In this document: positions 1-14,400 of the stretch, piece after piece
Numbering within the stretch: position 1 is the stretch's first letter
Layout of the letters: the number at the start of each line of letters is the position of its first letter
Assembly: GCA_028564705.1 (NCBI GenBank)
Contig: JAPXFQ010002669.1
Location: 682,001 to 746,000, forward strand
DNA length: 64,000 bases
Direction of reading: 5' to 3'
From: Apricaphanius iberus
Lineage: Eukaryota; Chordata; Actinopteri; Cyprinodontiformes; Aphaniidae
Translations under genes and position numbers: made by a program
Notes under the pieces: model-generated
Databases searched by the model: none
What the model was told of the DNA's origin: nothing
The model's input: only the letters and a program-made list of their open reading frames with translations

Positions 1-1424
1 AATTAGAAAGAAGCCACAGAAAACTGATTGCTTGGTTATAGAAGTAAAGCAGCCCACACACTTTCTGCACTTCTTTACTTGAGATCAGATAAAAAATGCT
101 AAGGCCACCATGTCAACAGTTTTTCCATTGTTAGATTATTGTTTTTTCTCACTGAATTCACAAGGTTTTACTGCTAAATTGGACTATGCACTAAACTAAA
201 AAATGCAGAGAAACTAAAAAAAAAAGTCAGGTGTTCAAAGTTGGTCTTCAAGGTCCAGTATTGTGCATGTTTTAGGTCTTTCCCTGAAAAAAAGACCCAT
301 AAAAAAGACTGGTAAAAAAGCCGATATCGAACATCCCTAATCTAAACCAAACAGTGCAATGATGAAACAGAGAGTTGATAAGATAGATGGAACTAAGAGG
401 ACAATCCTGGAATACAAACTTATGATGGACTGCTGAGGCTTGAGACTGGGGCAGATGTTCACGTTCAGTAAACGTATAACCAGAGCTACATAGAATGATG
501 TCAGCATATTCATGTGTTCGACTGGTGCATTCAAAGTCCAGAACTATATCCAATTATGAATCATTGGCAAGAATGAAACAGTTCAACTCGCCAATGTTTT
601 CCATTCAATCTGACTGAGTTTGAGCTACTTAGATAAGAGGAATAGAAAAATGTTTCAGCCTGTAGATGTGTAAATGTGGTAGAAACACGTAAATACATTG
701 AATGGGGATCCTACAGAGAATTTACTGAGTTTGGTTTGATATAAACCCACGGCACACTCTTCCCATTTTTGTTTATAGTAAAGTTATTGAAAACCATATT
801 TGAATTGTTTTCCCTCTGCACTACATTTACTCACTATATTGAATTGTTCTGTGCCTTAAACCGATAAATAACATGTGAAAAAAAATGTCAAAGGGGGTTA
901 AAACTTTTGCAAGGCATTGTAGCTATGATGAATAATACGACTTCTCCTATATTTACTCAAGCAAGTATGTGCAGGGGCTTCATACCTCCAATTTGTGGCT
1001 GAAGAAACATTAAACTGTCATTATGCAACAATACCACTTTTAACAAACCGATATGATTCAGATACTTGGATCTGAGTGCTTGCCGATATCGAGTACCAAT
1101 GCCGATACTTCTACCACACAAAAAATGTAATGAATTGAAAGACAGGTTTTTTTTTCCTTCTCTGCTTGTTAGAACAAATGGTGGATTAGAAAAACAGATC
1201 AAATCAATTAAAATAAGCAAAAAAAACTAATATTTCAGTAGAAAAATAAACAAAAAATTTCAGAGTTTCCACATTTTAAGTATCGCCTCATGGTATCAGT
1301 TAAATAACCGATACGAGTATGTTAGATCGGTATCGGCCCTGATAACCGTATCGGTATACCAGTTTGATATCAGTGCATTCCTACTGTCGAACTTCGGTAA
1401 TTTTTTTTTTTGCTGGCGAGTTCA
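1..1424. other. Downstream flank of tapbpl, AT-rich, no gene seen
   Basis: No open frame here has protein-like composition or splice signals that join to a neighbour. The stretch is AT-rich. Near 320-340 and 1060-1385 it holds CGATAT/CGGTAT-type tracts ending in CATCCCTAA and GTGCATTCCTAC, which resemble the ends of hAT-type MITEs. The 3' UTR of tapbpl should fall in its right part, but I could not fix a convincing minus-strand polyadenylation signal. Confidence 0.5.
1040..1385. repeat. hAT-type MITE remnant (CCGATAT-rich)
   Basis: Repeated CCGATA/ATCGGTAT tracts between about 1047 and 1370, ending in a GTGCATTCCTA terminus, match the style of the better preserved element at 35967-36318 in this window (TAGGGATGCACCGA ends). 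The second terminus and a target duplication were not found, so the limits are approximate. Confidence 0.4.
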
Positions 1425-4400
1425 TCAAGTATTCTTACTCAGAAATAATCCCAATAACATTACATTCAAATTAGTGCACGTAGAAAATACAAGTTTCACA
1501 GAAACCCCCAATACATCACAAAATGCAAACGAAGGAAGGAAGGAGTCAGAAAGTCCTGGCTGGTGCTGTCCACCCTCTTCATTGTCCATAGTTTTCAGTA
1601 GGGTTTCTTCTGCACAGAGTGAACACAAAACACACAGGAACAAAAAAAAAACATTCATGAGGTTTTTTCACCTGCATTTCACACTGAAATTGGTAGCTGA
1701 TTTAAAAGCCATCAAGATTCAACATCTCTTTACCTCAGACTGTTTCCTTGCTGTGGGGGGAAAATACCAGTCACATTTTAAGTAATCAAATTCATGTATA
1801 TTCCGTTTCAAATGTTTATCATTGTGGAGGTAGTAGTTACCTGAGTGCAAGGCAGGAAGCATCACAGCCAGAACAATAAGCAGGAAAGCCAAGACGAAGC
1901 AAACCGTGATGTAAAACGTCCAAATGGTTGGTTCTGATAGGGGGGAAAAAACCACAGATTTAAACCTCTGCTGCCACTCTGTGGTGAATCCCGGTTCTGC
2001 AGCACAGCTTCTAAAACCCACTTTCACCTTGAACGTTTAGGATGAAGCTTTTCTTGATGGGCATTCTCATGGACATATGGGAGACACTGCATGTGAACTG
2101 CCTCCCTGAGGCCTCGAGCGAAGCCTTGAGGTAGAAGAAGCCAGACACGGAATAGGTCATGTCCTGGTTGTGCTTGTGGCTGGAGAGCAGGACATTCTGC
2201 ATCATCTTAGGCAGCGGTGCCCCAACACGCTGACCCGACACGGCCGGGTCCTGCTCGTACCACTTTATCTCAACGTCCAGAGGGTAATATTTCTCCGCCT
2301 CACAGATGACCTTGTGTTCAGCACCGTCCAGCAGGGACAGAACGGGTCCCACGTTCAGGGAGACACGGGGAGGCTCTAAAAGAGAAAGCAGGGGGAACAT
2401 AAACTACGAATTTAAATACTAATGCAAAATTGAGAAAATGTGCAAAGATTCTTAAACAAAAATGTTTTCAAAAGTTTTGGAACTGGAGCAAAGAACCTGT
2501 GGTCCTGATCCTGATTGATTTGGAATTACAGGGAAAAAACGCTGTATGTACGGAGAGCGAAACATATATACTGTACGTTAATGTAAACCAAAAGGTTAAA
2601 TCAGATGTTAAAATTTAGTTAAAACACCAAATCAATGCTTCTGTACCTTCCTAACATAAAATTAAGTCAGGGTAGGTAATGTTTTTTTTTTATGTTATTT
2701 GCTAAATGCCAGAAATATGAAAGAGACATGTGTCTATCGTATTCTTTAAAATCAGGGTCTCATCATTGCGCATTATGAGGTTCATGTGGCATCTTCAATC
2801 CATGACCTTGGGCAGGCACTGAAGCAGTGTGAAGATGCAAGTTACCTTCCCAAAGTCTGATGCCATAGTTCTGAATAGGAAAAGTTGAACCAAAGCCCCT
2901 TGGTTCGAGGTTAATCGTTGTCTCATACAAAGGAGCTTCAGCACCGTTTTTTTCAACAGCGACAGTCGTATGGTGGAAGGGATAGATAGATGGAACGAAA
3001 ATCAGACCAGGTTTCAATTTTCCATTCCTTCTACACTCAATAATATTTCAGACATGGACAGAGGGTGACGAGGTTCATCCTCCATGGCTAACTCTGGGCG
3101 AAGCTGCCACGCCTCTACATCAGAAGGAGCCAGTTTAGACGGTTCTGGCATCCAATTGGGAGTCCTTCAAGGTAACTCCCTTTGAAGGTTTTCTGGCACG
3201 GAAACAACTTTGGATTACCCAGGATAAACTGGGGAATGTGGCTAGGTGAGAGAAAAGTTGGGGTTTCCTTCCTAGATCAGTTTCCTTCATGGCCTCAGAT
3301 AACTGGAGGCCAAAGGGCATTTGAGTATTTGGATTCAAATTGTGAATAAAAAGTTTATAAATATAAACAATTTCTAAAAATGAATTGATATTCCCCCCCA
3401 ATGAATTAATCATGATTAATTAACATCCCTAAATATGACTGATAAATTAAAATATTTGGTAAAAGTACAGGACAAAACCGGATGTAGTTGCCTTTTTTAA
3501 GCAAATACAGGAGAGGTCCATGGAACACTTGTTTTGACCTTCACACTCACATTTGCACGAAGCCCTTTAAACCTATTCATCTTTTAGCTAGATGCTAAGG
3601 CAAACTAACGACAGAAATTTCTGTTCGTAAAGCTGACAGTCTCTTATTAATATTGCACAACTCCGTGGTCCAACATTAACTATAGGATACAAGTTAAATT
3701 TCAGGACAAATTAAATGAAAGCTGTAAAATAGCATGATATAGTCCCTTTAAGATGAGAAAAATGGTGTGGAACTAAACCTTTAAATTAATTCCTGGTTCT
3801 CGCTTTTATTATTTGTGGTTATCTCGCAGCTGCAGTTCTGTTTAGCTATATTAGGTTGTTTGTTAGCAAAAGCTTACCTGACGTAGCAGTTACAGCAAAT
3901 CTTGCATTTTTACATGACGGACTGCACCAAAACAGCAGGTGGTGCTATACAAAGAATTCTGTAGCTATCCAACAAACAAGGGAGTGAGAAGTACCGGCGT
4001 CGTAAAAGGTGCAACGGCCTAGAATTACAACACTTTTGTCTACTCGGCAATTGCTACCTGAAGCCACTGTAATCGGAAAAAACATTTTAAATAAAGAGGA
4101 GGTTTAATTGGACTTGTTTGTACAAACAAGGAGGAACAGTATTAAAAAGTGCACGCAACAGCTGATTCCTGTGTTCCACCAACTGACTGACCACTTTATA
4201 GATTCAGACAACCTTGCTATTGTCTGTACCATATCAGTAAATATTTCTTCTCCGTGAAGTGGGTAGACTCCCAGGCGTTTTCGCCTGATAGGACAGGCTC
4301 AATCTTAGGAGACGTCAGGATATCTAGTGCTCTGAGGGTCCTTTCCATGGCAATACAAGACGTAGGTATCCCAATATCAGTTCATTTGACCTAATATTAT

Positions 4401-7332
4401 ACAGTGTCACACAATCAGACTATCACTATATCATGAAGAAATAGCACACAGTTCTCTCAGTATGTAAGAATACACAAAAGATCATTCTTAATATAAATTT
4501 TCCCATAACACAATCTACAGGGTGAGTGTTGTTGTAAACCCACCGCTTTGTAACCTGGTGTGTTGCTGTGGGATGCTTGAACAGCATTGTTTTAGTCCCT
4601 TTATGGTCACGTTGCGATTCGGTAATTTCGATCGACGGTGTTGTCACTTCCGCGTCTATTGTCTTAGATACGGCCAGAGTGCGGCTTGTGTTAACATGAT
4701 CCGTATCCACTCGTACCTGGACTCTGATACTACCTCCAAGGCAGGTCTCTCGGGCCGTTTCCTGGCACGGTCCAGGCTGTGTTCACATGGTACGAAATAA
4801 ATGGATTTTGACCAAATACGGTACCCGAATACAGACTCGAGTCCCATGTCAAAACGCCCTAAACGAAGGCAATTGTTTCATCTCTCATCCAAGAGGCTTC
4901 TTCAGTTCTGAAAATCACTGGATCTGATATATAAGTCTAAAAGTTAGGGTCGTAAAGACTCAGTGATTAGGCTATTGTTATTTCTAATAATACAAAATAT
5001 CTTTAATCTGATCATAGATCGGATTAGAATTTCACATCTATCTGATTAAAAAAGGCGTTTACAATATGCGCTACATGTCTGAATAGCAATAAATCATTTT
5101 GACATACACGGAAAACGGATGTAGAAGACGAAATAGACTTCCATTGTAAACAAACATGGCTGTGCCCATTTGAAATGGAGGACTATGATGTTCTTCAGAG
5201 CGTGCTTTTATTTCTTTTATCTGGTCACGTTTACATCCTCAAGCCTTCATTCTTACGTACACAATCAAATTACAAACCGAATCCCTTCATTTAATTAAGA
5301 CAATGTATTAGACTTCTACGCATCACTTAACAGACATGCCCAGGAATGACCAACATTCAGAGTGGGAATTTACATGAACCACGATTGGATTAACTATCGG
5401 AATAAACCACCTCTCTCAATCGGAATAAAATTTTGATCTGAATGAGTTTGATCGGACAGAGTTATCTGAATTGCATGTTTACATGAAGCATTTTTATTCT
5501 GATCACGCTTTTAAACCGATTACTAGTGTCCATGTTAATGTGGCCACTGTAGTGTAAACTCTGAGTGATGTCGGTAATGCAAGTGTCGTTAACACGACCC
5601 TAATTACGTACCTATGCGCTGTTTTGGTCAACCGCCTTAAGACGCAAGTTTCTGTTAAACTTCCCAGGCAAACAACTCAAAGCTTCTTTATGTGTTGGAA
5701 AGGGGGAACCTGAGGCCACGTCCTCTGCTCAAAGGTTTCATATGTTTAACATAAATGGTTTCTTTAAGTCCTCTCTTAAACCATCGGTCTTCCCCATCTA
5801 AAATGTGTACATCATTGGGCAGGGAGTTACGTGGACCGTAATCCCTCTCTTTGGCCTGCGACTGAGAAGACATGTTTACATGGAACCGTGATTCGGATCT
5901 GCCTGTTTATACGAGAAGCACTGAAGGCAGTGTGGGCTGAATTTTAAAACAGTACAAATCGTCGAGTGCATCCATTAATTGCTTTAAAAAATGTATCTTG
6001 TTAATTCTACAAGTGAATGGACCTGTGTGATAGTGCTAAATTTGAAAGCCCTAATTTATTCCCACCTTAACTGGGCAAGATTGAGCCCCATTATGAAATA
6101 ACACGACCCACAAGCTCTTACTGCCTCACCTTCGATTTGCAGATTTACGTCCTGACTCCCAAACAGTGGATTTACAAGCACAGAGCAAATGTATGTTCCT
6201 TCACTGTTCAGCTTGGTGAAGGGAAGTGTGTAAGAGGCATCTCCCCCAGCGAGGGCCTTCATTCCAACGCCGGAGCCCTGGGTCTGCCGCGTCCGGCTGT
6301 TGTGGCTGAAGAGTTTGGTCCTCTCTCCACGCCGCTGGAGGTGCCACTCCACGGTGGTGTTTGCTCCACGGTGATCCACAGCAAACTGGCAGTGGAGCCT
6401 CTGCTCAGAGATCAGGGTGGCTTTCACAGATGGAGTTTGTGTTTTGGTTACCATGGCAACTGTGGGACAAAGAATTACCAAACACTTCAACACCTTTATC
6501 CTGATTTTGAAGTATGAGTTTCTCATTACTTCAAAAGTGTTCGTACCCCATGAACTTTTTCTAACGTTGTCACACTCTACACTTCGATGTAGTTTTAATA
6601 AAAATGTATGTGATATACCAAGAAACAGTGCAACATTACTGTTAAATTAATGGAAAATTCCAAAGATTTTTAAAACTGAGAAGCTGGCCAAGAAGAGCGT
6701 TAAACAAAGGAGCACCAAAAAGGCCCATGGTAACTCTGGAGGAGCTGCAGGTTTCCACAGCTCATGTGGGAGAATTAGTCTACAGGAAATCAATAGGTTG
6801 TACACTCCACAATTTTGTTTTATATGAGATAGTGGCAAGGAGTAAACTGTTGACAGGAAGTGACAATAAGTCCCATTTGGGGCTTATCAAAAGCCATGTG
6901 GGGTAGACAGACAGAGCAACATGGGAAAGAAGATGATCTGGTCAGAAAAGACAAAAAAAAGTTAGCCTTCTGTAATACACAGAGCAGTGAAAAATTAAAG
7001 CTGTACATCACTCTTAAAACAGTCTCCTGGAACCAACAAAATATGGTAGCAAAAATATCCTGTGGGGAGGAATTTCTTCAGCAGGTAGAGACGAAGCTGG
7101 TCATAGCTGATGAGAAGATGGATGAAGCTAAATACAGTACAATATGAGAGACAAACCTGTGAGACTGAAGCAGAGGTTCTCCTTCCAGCAAAGGAAAGGC
7201 GGGAAAGACCAAAACATGCAAGCAGAGCTACAATGGAGTGATTTAAATCAAACAGTGTTGGTCCAGTTCATTCCGAACAAGAAAAAGTTACAACAAATCT
7301 GTATCGTAATTTGAAAACTATCTATCTATCTA

Positions 7333-7393
<61 letters not shown>

Positions 7394-10300
7394 GGGGTGT
7401 CACTGTTTCCCAGATTTTCGATTTAATTTGATTATCTCACTTTTTTTTTCTTACAGCACAGAGCCCTATGCCATTTTTAGACTAGTCTACAATCATTGGT
7501 TTTATTCATTATATTTTGTGCAGTAAACCTTATGTCAAAAGATGGACTACATGTAAGTGATGCGATTTCCATTATTCTTGTGTAATGTATCACATTAGGC
7601 ACTTATGGTCAAATTTAAATTATTTACAATATGACTAACAATCTTGTTCATTCAAGTTGCACAGAGTGAAAATTAATAAATAAACAAGAGGGTGGCTGAT
7701 ATCTAGTGACTATTTTTAGTTACTGCAGTGTGCAAAAAAAAAAGAAGAAAAAAAAAAGACGTGACAGCGGGCAAATGTTCAACAGGCAGGGGTCTTCTTC
7801 TTTACAAGGCAAATGTCGGCTTTACTCAATGGGAACTGGGAATATTTTCACACCGGTGATTTGAAAGTAGCAGGAGCGGCTTTAGAAACGGTCCTGCTGC
7901 TTCTTATTCTTCATCTGCACTCGCCAAGGTTAAACTGTAGCTCAGCTAATAGCTACTAGCTGGCATCAGCTAATGTGCTCTGTAGAGGTGTGCTCTGTTC
8001 ATGGGGGATGCTCTTATTGTGGTACAGCAGTTAATAATGTTACCAGGTGGTGTTCTGAGTTTTAGGAGAATTGGTTAAAGTTACTTCTTATGGAAAATGC
8101 AATGCATGTTTCCTTGGGATAAGGAAATAAATCTGTTATGAGTAAATAGATGATTGCCTGTTCAACTGGTGCTAGGAAGTCTGAGTGGGACGCTAGTCAC
8201 GCTACAGTACGTAAACATGAGGGGAGGGAGTTGCAATCTTCTTCTCCATATACTCCAAGTTAACCTTTCATCCAACCATATTCCAAGAAATTCAAACACC
8301 TTAACCCTCTCTGATGGATAGTGGTGTCACAATTCTCCATTTCCTAAATAACTCATCCCTCCTATCAGGTGTGTTCCCAAAAGCCTTAAAAACAGCAGTT
8401 ATCAAACCAATACTAAAGAAGAAGAACCTAGACGGCACGTCGATGCAAAACTACAGACCAATCTCTAATCTTTTATTTATCTGTAAAATTATTGAAAAAC
8501 TTGTCTTCCAATAGTTAAACAGCTTCATAACAATGAACAACCGCTTTGATATTTATTAGTCTGGTTTTCATAGGCACCACAGCACTCAGACAGCCCTTGT
8601 CAAAGTTTTCAATGACGTACTAAATCCACAGTACTTGTACTAGTAGACCTCAGTGCGGTGTCTGACACCATTGATCAGGATATATTACTGGAATGTCTAG
8701 AGAGCTGGATCGGACTCTCTGGTACAATACTCGACTGGTTCAAATCTTAATTCAAGAACAGGAATTTCTTTGTGTCGATTTGCCAGTTCACACCACAAAA
8801 CACAGAAATCACATGCGGGGACCCCCAGACCTCCATCCTAGGGCCCATCCTATTTACCATCTACATGCTCCCACTAAGCCAAATTCTAACCACCAACAAT
8901 GTTAACTACCACAACTATGCCGACGACACTCAGCTTTATATCTCAATGTCACCAAGTGATGTTGAACCCATCCAAATCCTCAATAAATGCATTGAGCAAA
9001 TTAACAGCTGGATGTCTCATAATTTCCTCCAACTGAACAAAAACAAAATTGAAGTACTTACCTTTGGACCCAAAAAAGATACATATCAAGCTGGCTACAT
9101 ATCAGTAGCCAGCTTAAACAGGTCCACCAAGAAACTACCAACCAGGCCAGAAATCTAGGTGTAATAATGGATTCAGGCCTGAACCTCCAGGGTAACATAA
9201 AGGCAATAACAAGGTCAGCTTTCTATCACCTGAGGAATATTTTTAGGATTAAAGGACTGATGACACAATGAGACCTAGAAAAACTAATGCATGCATTTAT
9301 CTCTAGCCGCCTTGATTACTGTAACAGTATCTTCACAGGTCTACCTAAAAAAAATAAATCAGACAGCTGCAGCTTATCCAGAATGCTGCTGCTCGTGTTC
9401 TCACTAAAACCAAGAAGATAGAACACATCAACACAGCTCTGAAGTCCTTACACTGGCCCCCTGTAGCTCAGAGAATAGACTTCAAAGTACTTTTATTAGT
9501 GTATAAATCATTGAATGGGTTAGCACCAGAGTACATTTGAGATCTGCTACAGCAGTACAAACCATCCAGATCACTCAGGTCCTCCAGCTCTAGTTTACTT
9601 ATCGTCCCTAGAACCAGAACCAAACATGGGGAAGCAGCTTTCATTTTTTCTGCTCCTCATATCTGGAACAGACTAACGGTTGAATGCAAAGCAGCAGAAA
9701 CAATGAACTCTTTTAAGTCTAAAATTAAAACGTACACATTTAGACTTGCCTATGAGTATTTTAGGTGCTTGTTTTTAATTTTCACACAAATTATTGTCTT
9801 GGTTACTGTAAATGCTTTCTTGTATTTTTTTCTTTTACGATGTGCAAGGTCATAACGTAATTTCAATTTATTTCTATACAAAATCGAGATTGTGATACCA
9901 CTACTAATGGATGATTATACAAGACTAAAGTTGATTCTGGAATATTCTTTTTAAAACTAAAAATCATACAATTATTTTTGTCTTTTGAAATCATAAAACC
10001 TCACACATTTGCCCACTGAACTACTCTATCTAAAGCTGCTTGAATTTGTTTCTTTAAAAAGTTAATATTTTTACCTATACGCCAAATAGCACCATCACCT
10101 GCAAAAAGAGATTTTCCACATGTTACATCTATACTTTGGGATATATCGTTAATAGTTATATTAAATAAAACAGGACTAATCACAGATTCCTGGGGCGTGC
10201 CATTCTGAATACTAACTATCTTTGACAGATGTCCTGTATGGTCTTATTTTTAAGAAAATCCTTTATCCAAAAGAACATACTTCCTCCAACACAAGCATCA

Positions 10301-11389
10301 AACAATTAAATAGTAATCCTTCCTGCCACATACTGTCCTTTTCAATGTTAAGGAAAATTGCAAACAAAGCCTCCTTATTAATAAAAGCCTTTCTAATATA
10401 CCCCAATTCAACATCGCAACAGAGTCCATGGTATTTCTATACATTCTAAAACTATTTTGGTAGTCCACAAAAAACCCTGAGACCTCTAAAAAATACACAC
10501 GTTTCTTAGTAAACATCCTCTCCATCACCTTGCAAAGCACCAAAGTCAATGCTATAGGTCTATAGGATCAAGGACACGATGGGTCCTTTCCTAGCTTCAA
10601 TATGGGAATCACAACAGCATGCTTCCAAACCTTTGGCAATGATCCAACTTCCCAAATACAACTAAAAAGAGCAAAAATATCATCTAGTACTAGATCATCC
10701 AAGTTTTGCAGAATCCTATAATTTAACTGATCTTGCCCAGGTAAAGTATTGGTACCACTCTTTTATTGACGCTTTCAGCTCCTTAAGTGAAAACTACAAA
10801 TTAAGCGAACAAGTTGAAGTTTCATTACTTGTTAACTTCCACTTGTTGTTTTATTAAATATATATTTTTTATTATAATTCTAAGACTTCTTTTCTACGTC
10901 TAAGATTTTTTATTCCTAAAAAGTTTGTATCACGAACATTTTGAAATACAGCTACACACATATCAACTTTATCTTTAATGAAAATAGCCTTCTTGTCACC
11001 ATTCTTTAAAACTGGTATAGAAATGCTTGTTCTTTTCCCCACCATCCTAAGGATCTTTGACCACACTTCCTTAACTGGGGTTTTAGGACCCAGTGTGCTA
11101 CAACACACCCTCCCAAAAAAATTTTTCCCTCCTTAACTGAACCAAAGCTCTGCATCTCTTAAATACAAGTTGGACTCTAAGTATGTACAAACTGACCATT
11201 ACTCAAGTGTTTCCGTATACTGACATCTGCACAACTGCACCTGAACTGGACTGGCAGACATTATACTTTTTTATACCATTATATTTTACCTTAGTTCTTC
11301 TTTTAAATTTTTATACTGTATTTTCCCTGCATGCCCCTGTGTTCCCGTAAGCTGCTGGAACTGTGAATTTCTCTTGGAGATGAATAAAG

Positions 11390-11420
<31 letters not shown>

Positions 11421-14400
11421 TCAATAACATTTTGTTCGATCTTCCTATTACTTAAATCTAAATCACAATCCTTATTCCACCATGAAACCATTACTCGGTC
11501 AAATGGTAAATGGTAAATGGACTGGACTTATATAGCGCTTTTCTAGTCTTACTGACCACTCAAAGCGCTTTACATTGAAGCCGCATTCACCCAATCACAC
11601 ACGCATTCATACACCGACACCCAACATGGCTCGGTAGGACAATGTAGAATTTGGGGGTTAAGTGCCTTGCCCAGGGGCACATCGACATGTGGCTGGAGGA
11701 AGCTGGAATCGAACCTACGACCCTCCGATGGCAAGCCAACTACTCTACCACTGAGCCACAGTCGGTCAAGTAGCAATCTGAATTAAAATGGAAGAATTGG
11801 AGAACCATGTGAACCACAACATTATCAGACCATTTCCATCCCATCAAAGCTTCCGCATTGAGGTCTATGGGCATTAAAATCACCCACCCACACACCATTT
11901 GAACCAATTTTACTCATTATTTCATCAAGCTCAGTCAAAACCAGAGGTTTACATGGATTATAACAATTTACTATAAATATTTTCAGTACTCCACACCTCT
12001 GTGATCAAGAGATACTTCACCTTCACAATGCTTATACTGAACTATTTTTACAAACGGCGCACACCCACCGCCCACCGTTCCAGTACCTCGATCTATACAT
12101 AAACAGTTATATCCCTGAATTGAAAACTCTAGACATGATTTCAACCATGTCTCTTGGACACAAGTGATGTCGAGTTTTTCATCAAAAAGCCTGATGAACT
12201 TCTTAAATTCCTGCCCATTGGCTACGAGACTCCTGGCATTCCATTGCAGGATGCAATGGACTAAATTAAGGCAAGGCAAGGCAAGTATATTCGTAGAGCA
12301 CAAATCATACACAAGGCAATTCAAAGTGCTTCACATTTGCATAAATTAATAAAAAAGATTTAAAAAAAAAACAACAAAAAAAACCATCAACTTAAAAAAT
12401 AATTGATTACAATAAAAATCAAGAGTGCAGATAAAATTCTTTCAATCGTCTTATGCATGGGTAAAAATAACTGTTTTCAGCCTGGATTTAAACTTTGTTA
12501 GAGTTGAGTAATATTCAGCAACAGTAATATTCCTCTGATCTTAGCAATGTTTTTCAGATGGTAAAAAGCTGTTGATGTTATTGCTTTGATGTGGCTGTTT
12601 AAGTTCAGGTCCGAGTCAATGATTACCCCTAGATTTCCAACCTGATTTTTTTGGTTGAAGACAGAGAAACTCAAGATGACTGATAACACTTCCTCTTTGT
12701 GTCTGTGGGCCAAAAACAATGATCTCAGTTTTGTCTAAGTTTCTTGGTCCCAAGATTGACCCCTGGGGGACTCCACAGGTCATGGGAATTTTGTCTGAGA
12801 CACAGTTGCGAATTCCGACAAAGTACGTCCTGTCCTCAAGATAGGACTTGATCCAGTTTAGAGCAGTACCAGAGATTCCCACCCAGTTTTCTAACCTGTG
12901 AAGTAAGATCCCATGGTCCACTGTGTCAAAGGCAGCGCTCATGTCCAGCAGAACTAAAACTGAGACTTTGCCTGCGTTGGTGTTCACGCGGATATCATTT
13001 GTCACCTTGATCAGAGCTGTCTCAGTGCTGTGGTGAGGCCTAAAGCCGGACTGGATAGTATCAAACCCATTGTTTGACAGGAGAAAGTAAGTGAGCTGTT
13101 GATATACTACATTCTCTAGGACTTTTCCTAAGAATGGTAGGTTTGATATGGGCCGGTAGTTGCTCAGTATTGTGGCATCAAGGCTGCTCTTCTTTAGAAG
13201 AGGCTTAATGACTGTAGTTTTTAAGGCATTTGGGAATGTTCCAGTCTCAAGTGAGATGTTAACTAACTGACCAAGTTGTGGTAACAAGCTAGTCAGCACA
13301 GACTTTAGAAATCGAGTGGGTAATTCATCAAGGCAGCATGTACATGAACTCAGAGCAGAGATAACCTCTATGATTGTTTTGTTACTGACCGGTATAAAAT
13401 GTGTCAGCCTAAGGTGTTTATCTGGAAACAGTCTTGCTATTTGTTTTGTGGTTATTATGGCCTTTTTAATGCCTTGGACTTCATCATTAAAAAATACTGC
13501 AAACTCATTGCACTTAGATGTAGAAATCAGTTCTAAGGGCAGTGAAACTTGAGGATTAGTTAATCTGTTCACTGTGGCAAACAAAACACGAGAATTGTTT
13601 TTGCAGTTTGCGATCATTTCAGATAAATACTTCTCCCTTGCGCCACGTAAAATCTGGTTAAACACACAAAGCACTTCTTTGTAAACCTCATAATTAACCT
13701 GGAGCTTTGACTTGCGCCATTTCCGTTCGGCTTTCCGGCACTCCCTTTTTTTGTGCCCTGACCAAAACTTCATTTCTCCAAGGTGCCTTTTGCTTAGTGT
13801 TGACCATTTTAACCTTAACAGGAGCAATAGAATCCAAAACATTTACCACCCTTGAAGTGTAAGAGTCCAATAGATTATCAACATTTGAGCATGGGGGATT
13901 TTCCAATCTGATCAATTCCATAAACTGTGTCCTTGTAGTATCATTTATGTGTCTTCTCTGAATAACACCAGGCCCAACTACTGGTTTGAGTAAAATAGAT
14001 AGGTCAAAGAAGACACAAAAATGATCAGATAAAGCAACATCAACAACATTGACATTTGATATATTAACACCTTTTGTAATGACTAGATCTAGAGTGTGGC
14101 CTTTGTTGTGAGTCGCATTAAAGAGTTAAACCAAACATTTCAAGGACAACACTAAGTTCTTTGGCATGCCTATCATTGGTTACATCCACATCTACATTAA
14201 AATCACCTGAAATTACTAAACAATCAAACTCTGTGCAAACAAATGTAAGTAATTCAGTAAATCAATCAAAACTGCATTGCCAGTGTTTTTGTCGAGCCGC
14301 GTTTCAGTTAAAAACATAAAATTCAGATTATAAGAGGAAATTAAACTATTTACTAAAAATGACTTGTTTTTTAATGATCTGACATTGAGGACAGCATGTT

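Noticed and set aside
1719..1840. Read-through of the tapbpl membrane exon to a stop at 1719
   Set aside because: The donor GTAACT at 1840 is good and a later phase-matched acceptor gives a more tapasin-like tail; read-through remains possible.
11503..11762. tRNA gene candidate (A and B boxes)
   Set aside because: The box spacing and tail, plus a second copy at 37982, show a tRNA-derived SINE; the acceptor stem is not conserved.
12616..13842. 408-codon frame as a host gene
   Set aside because: It is the reverse transcriptase of an L2-type LINE with its catalytic block deleted.
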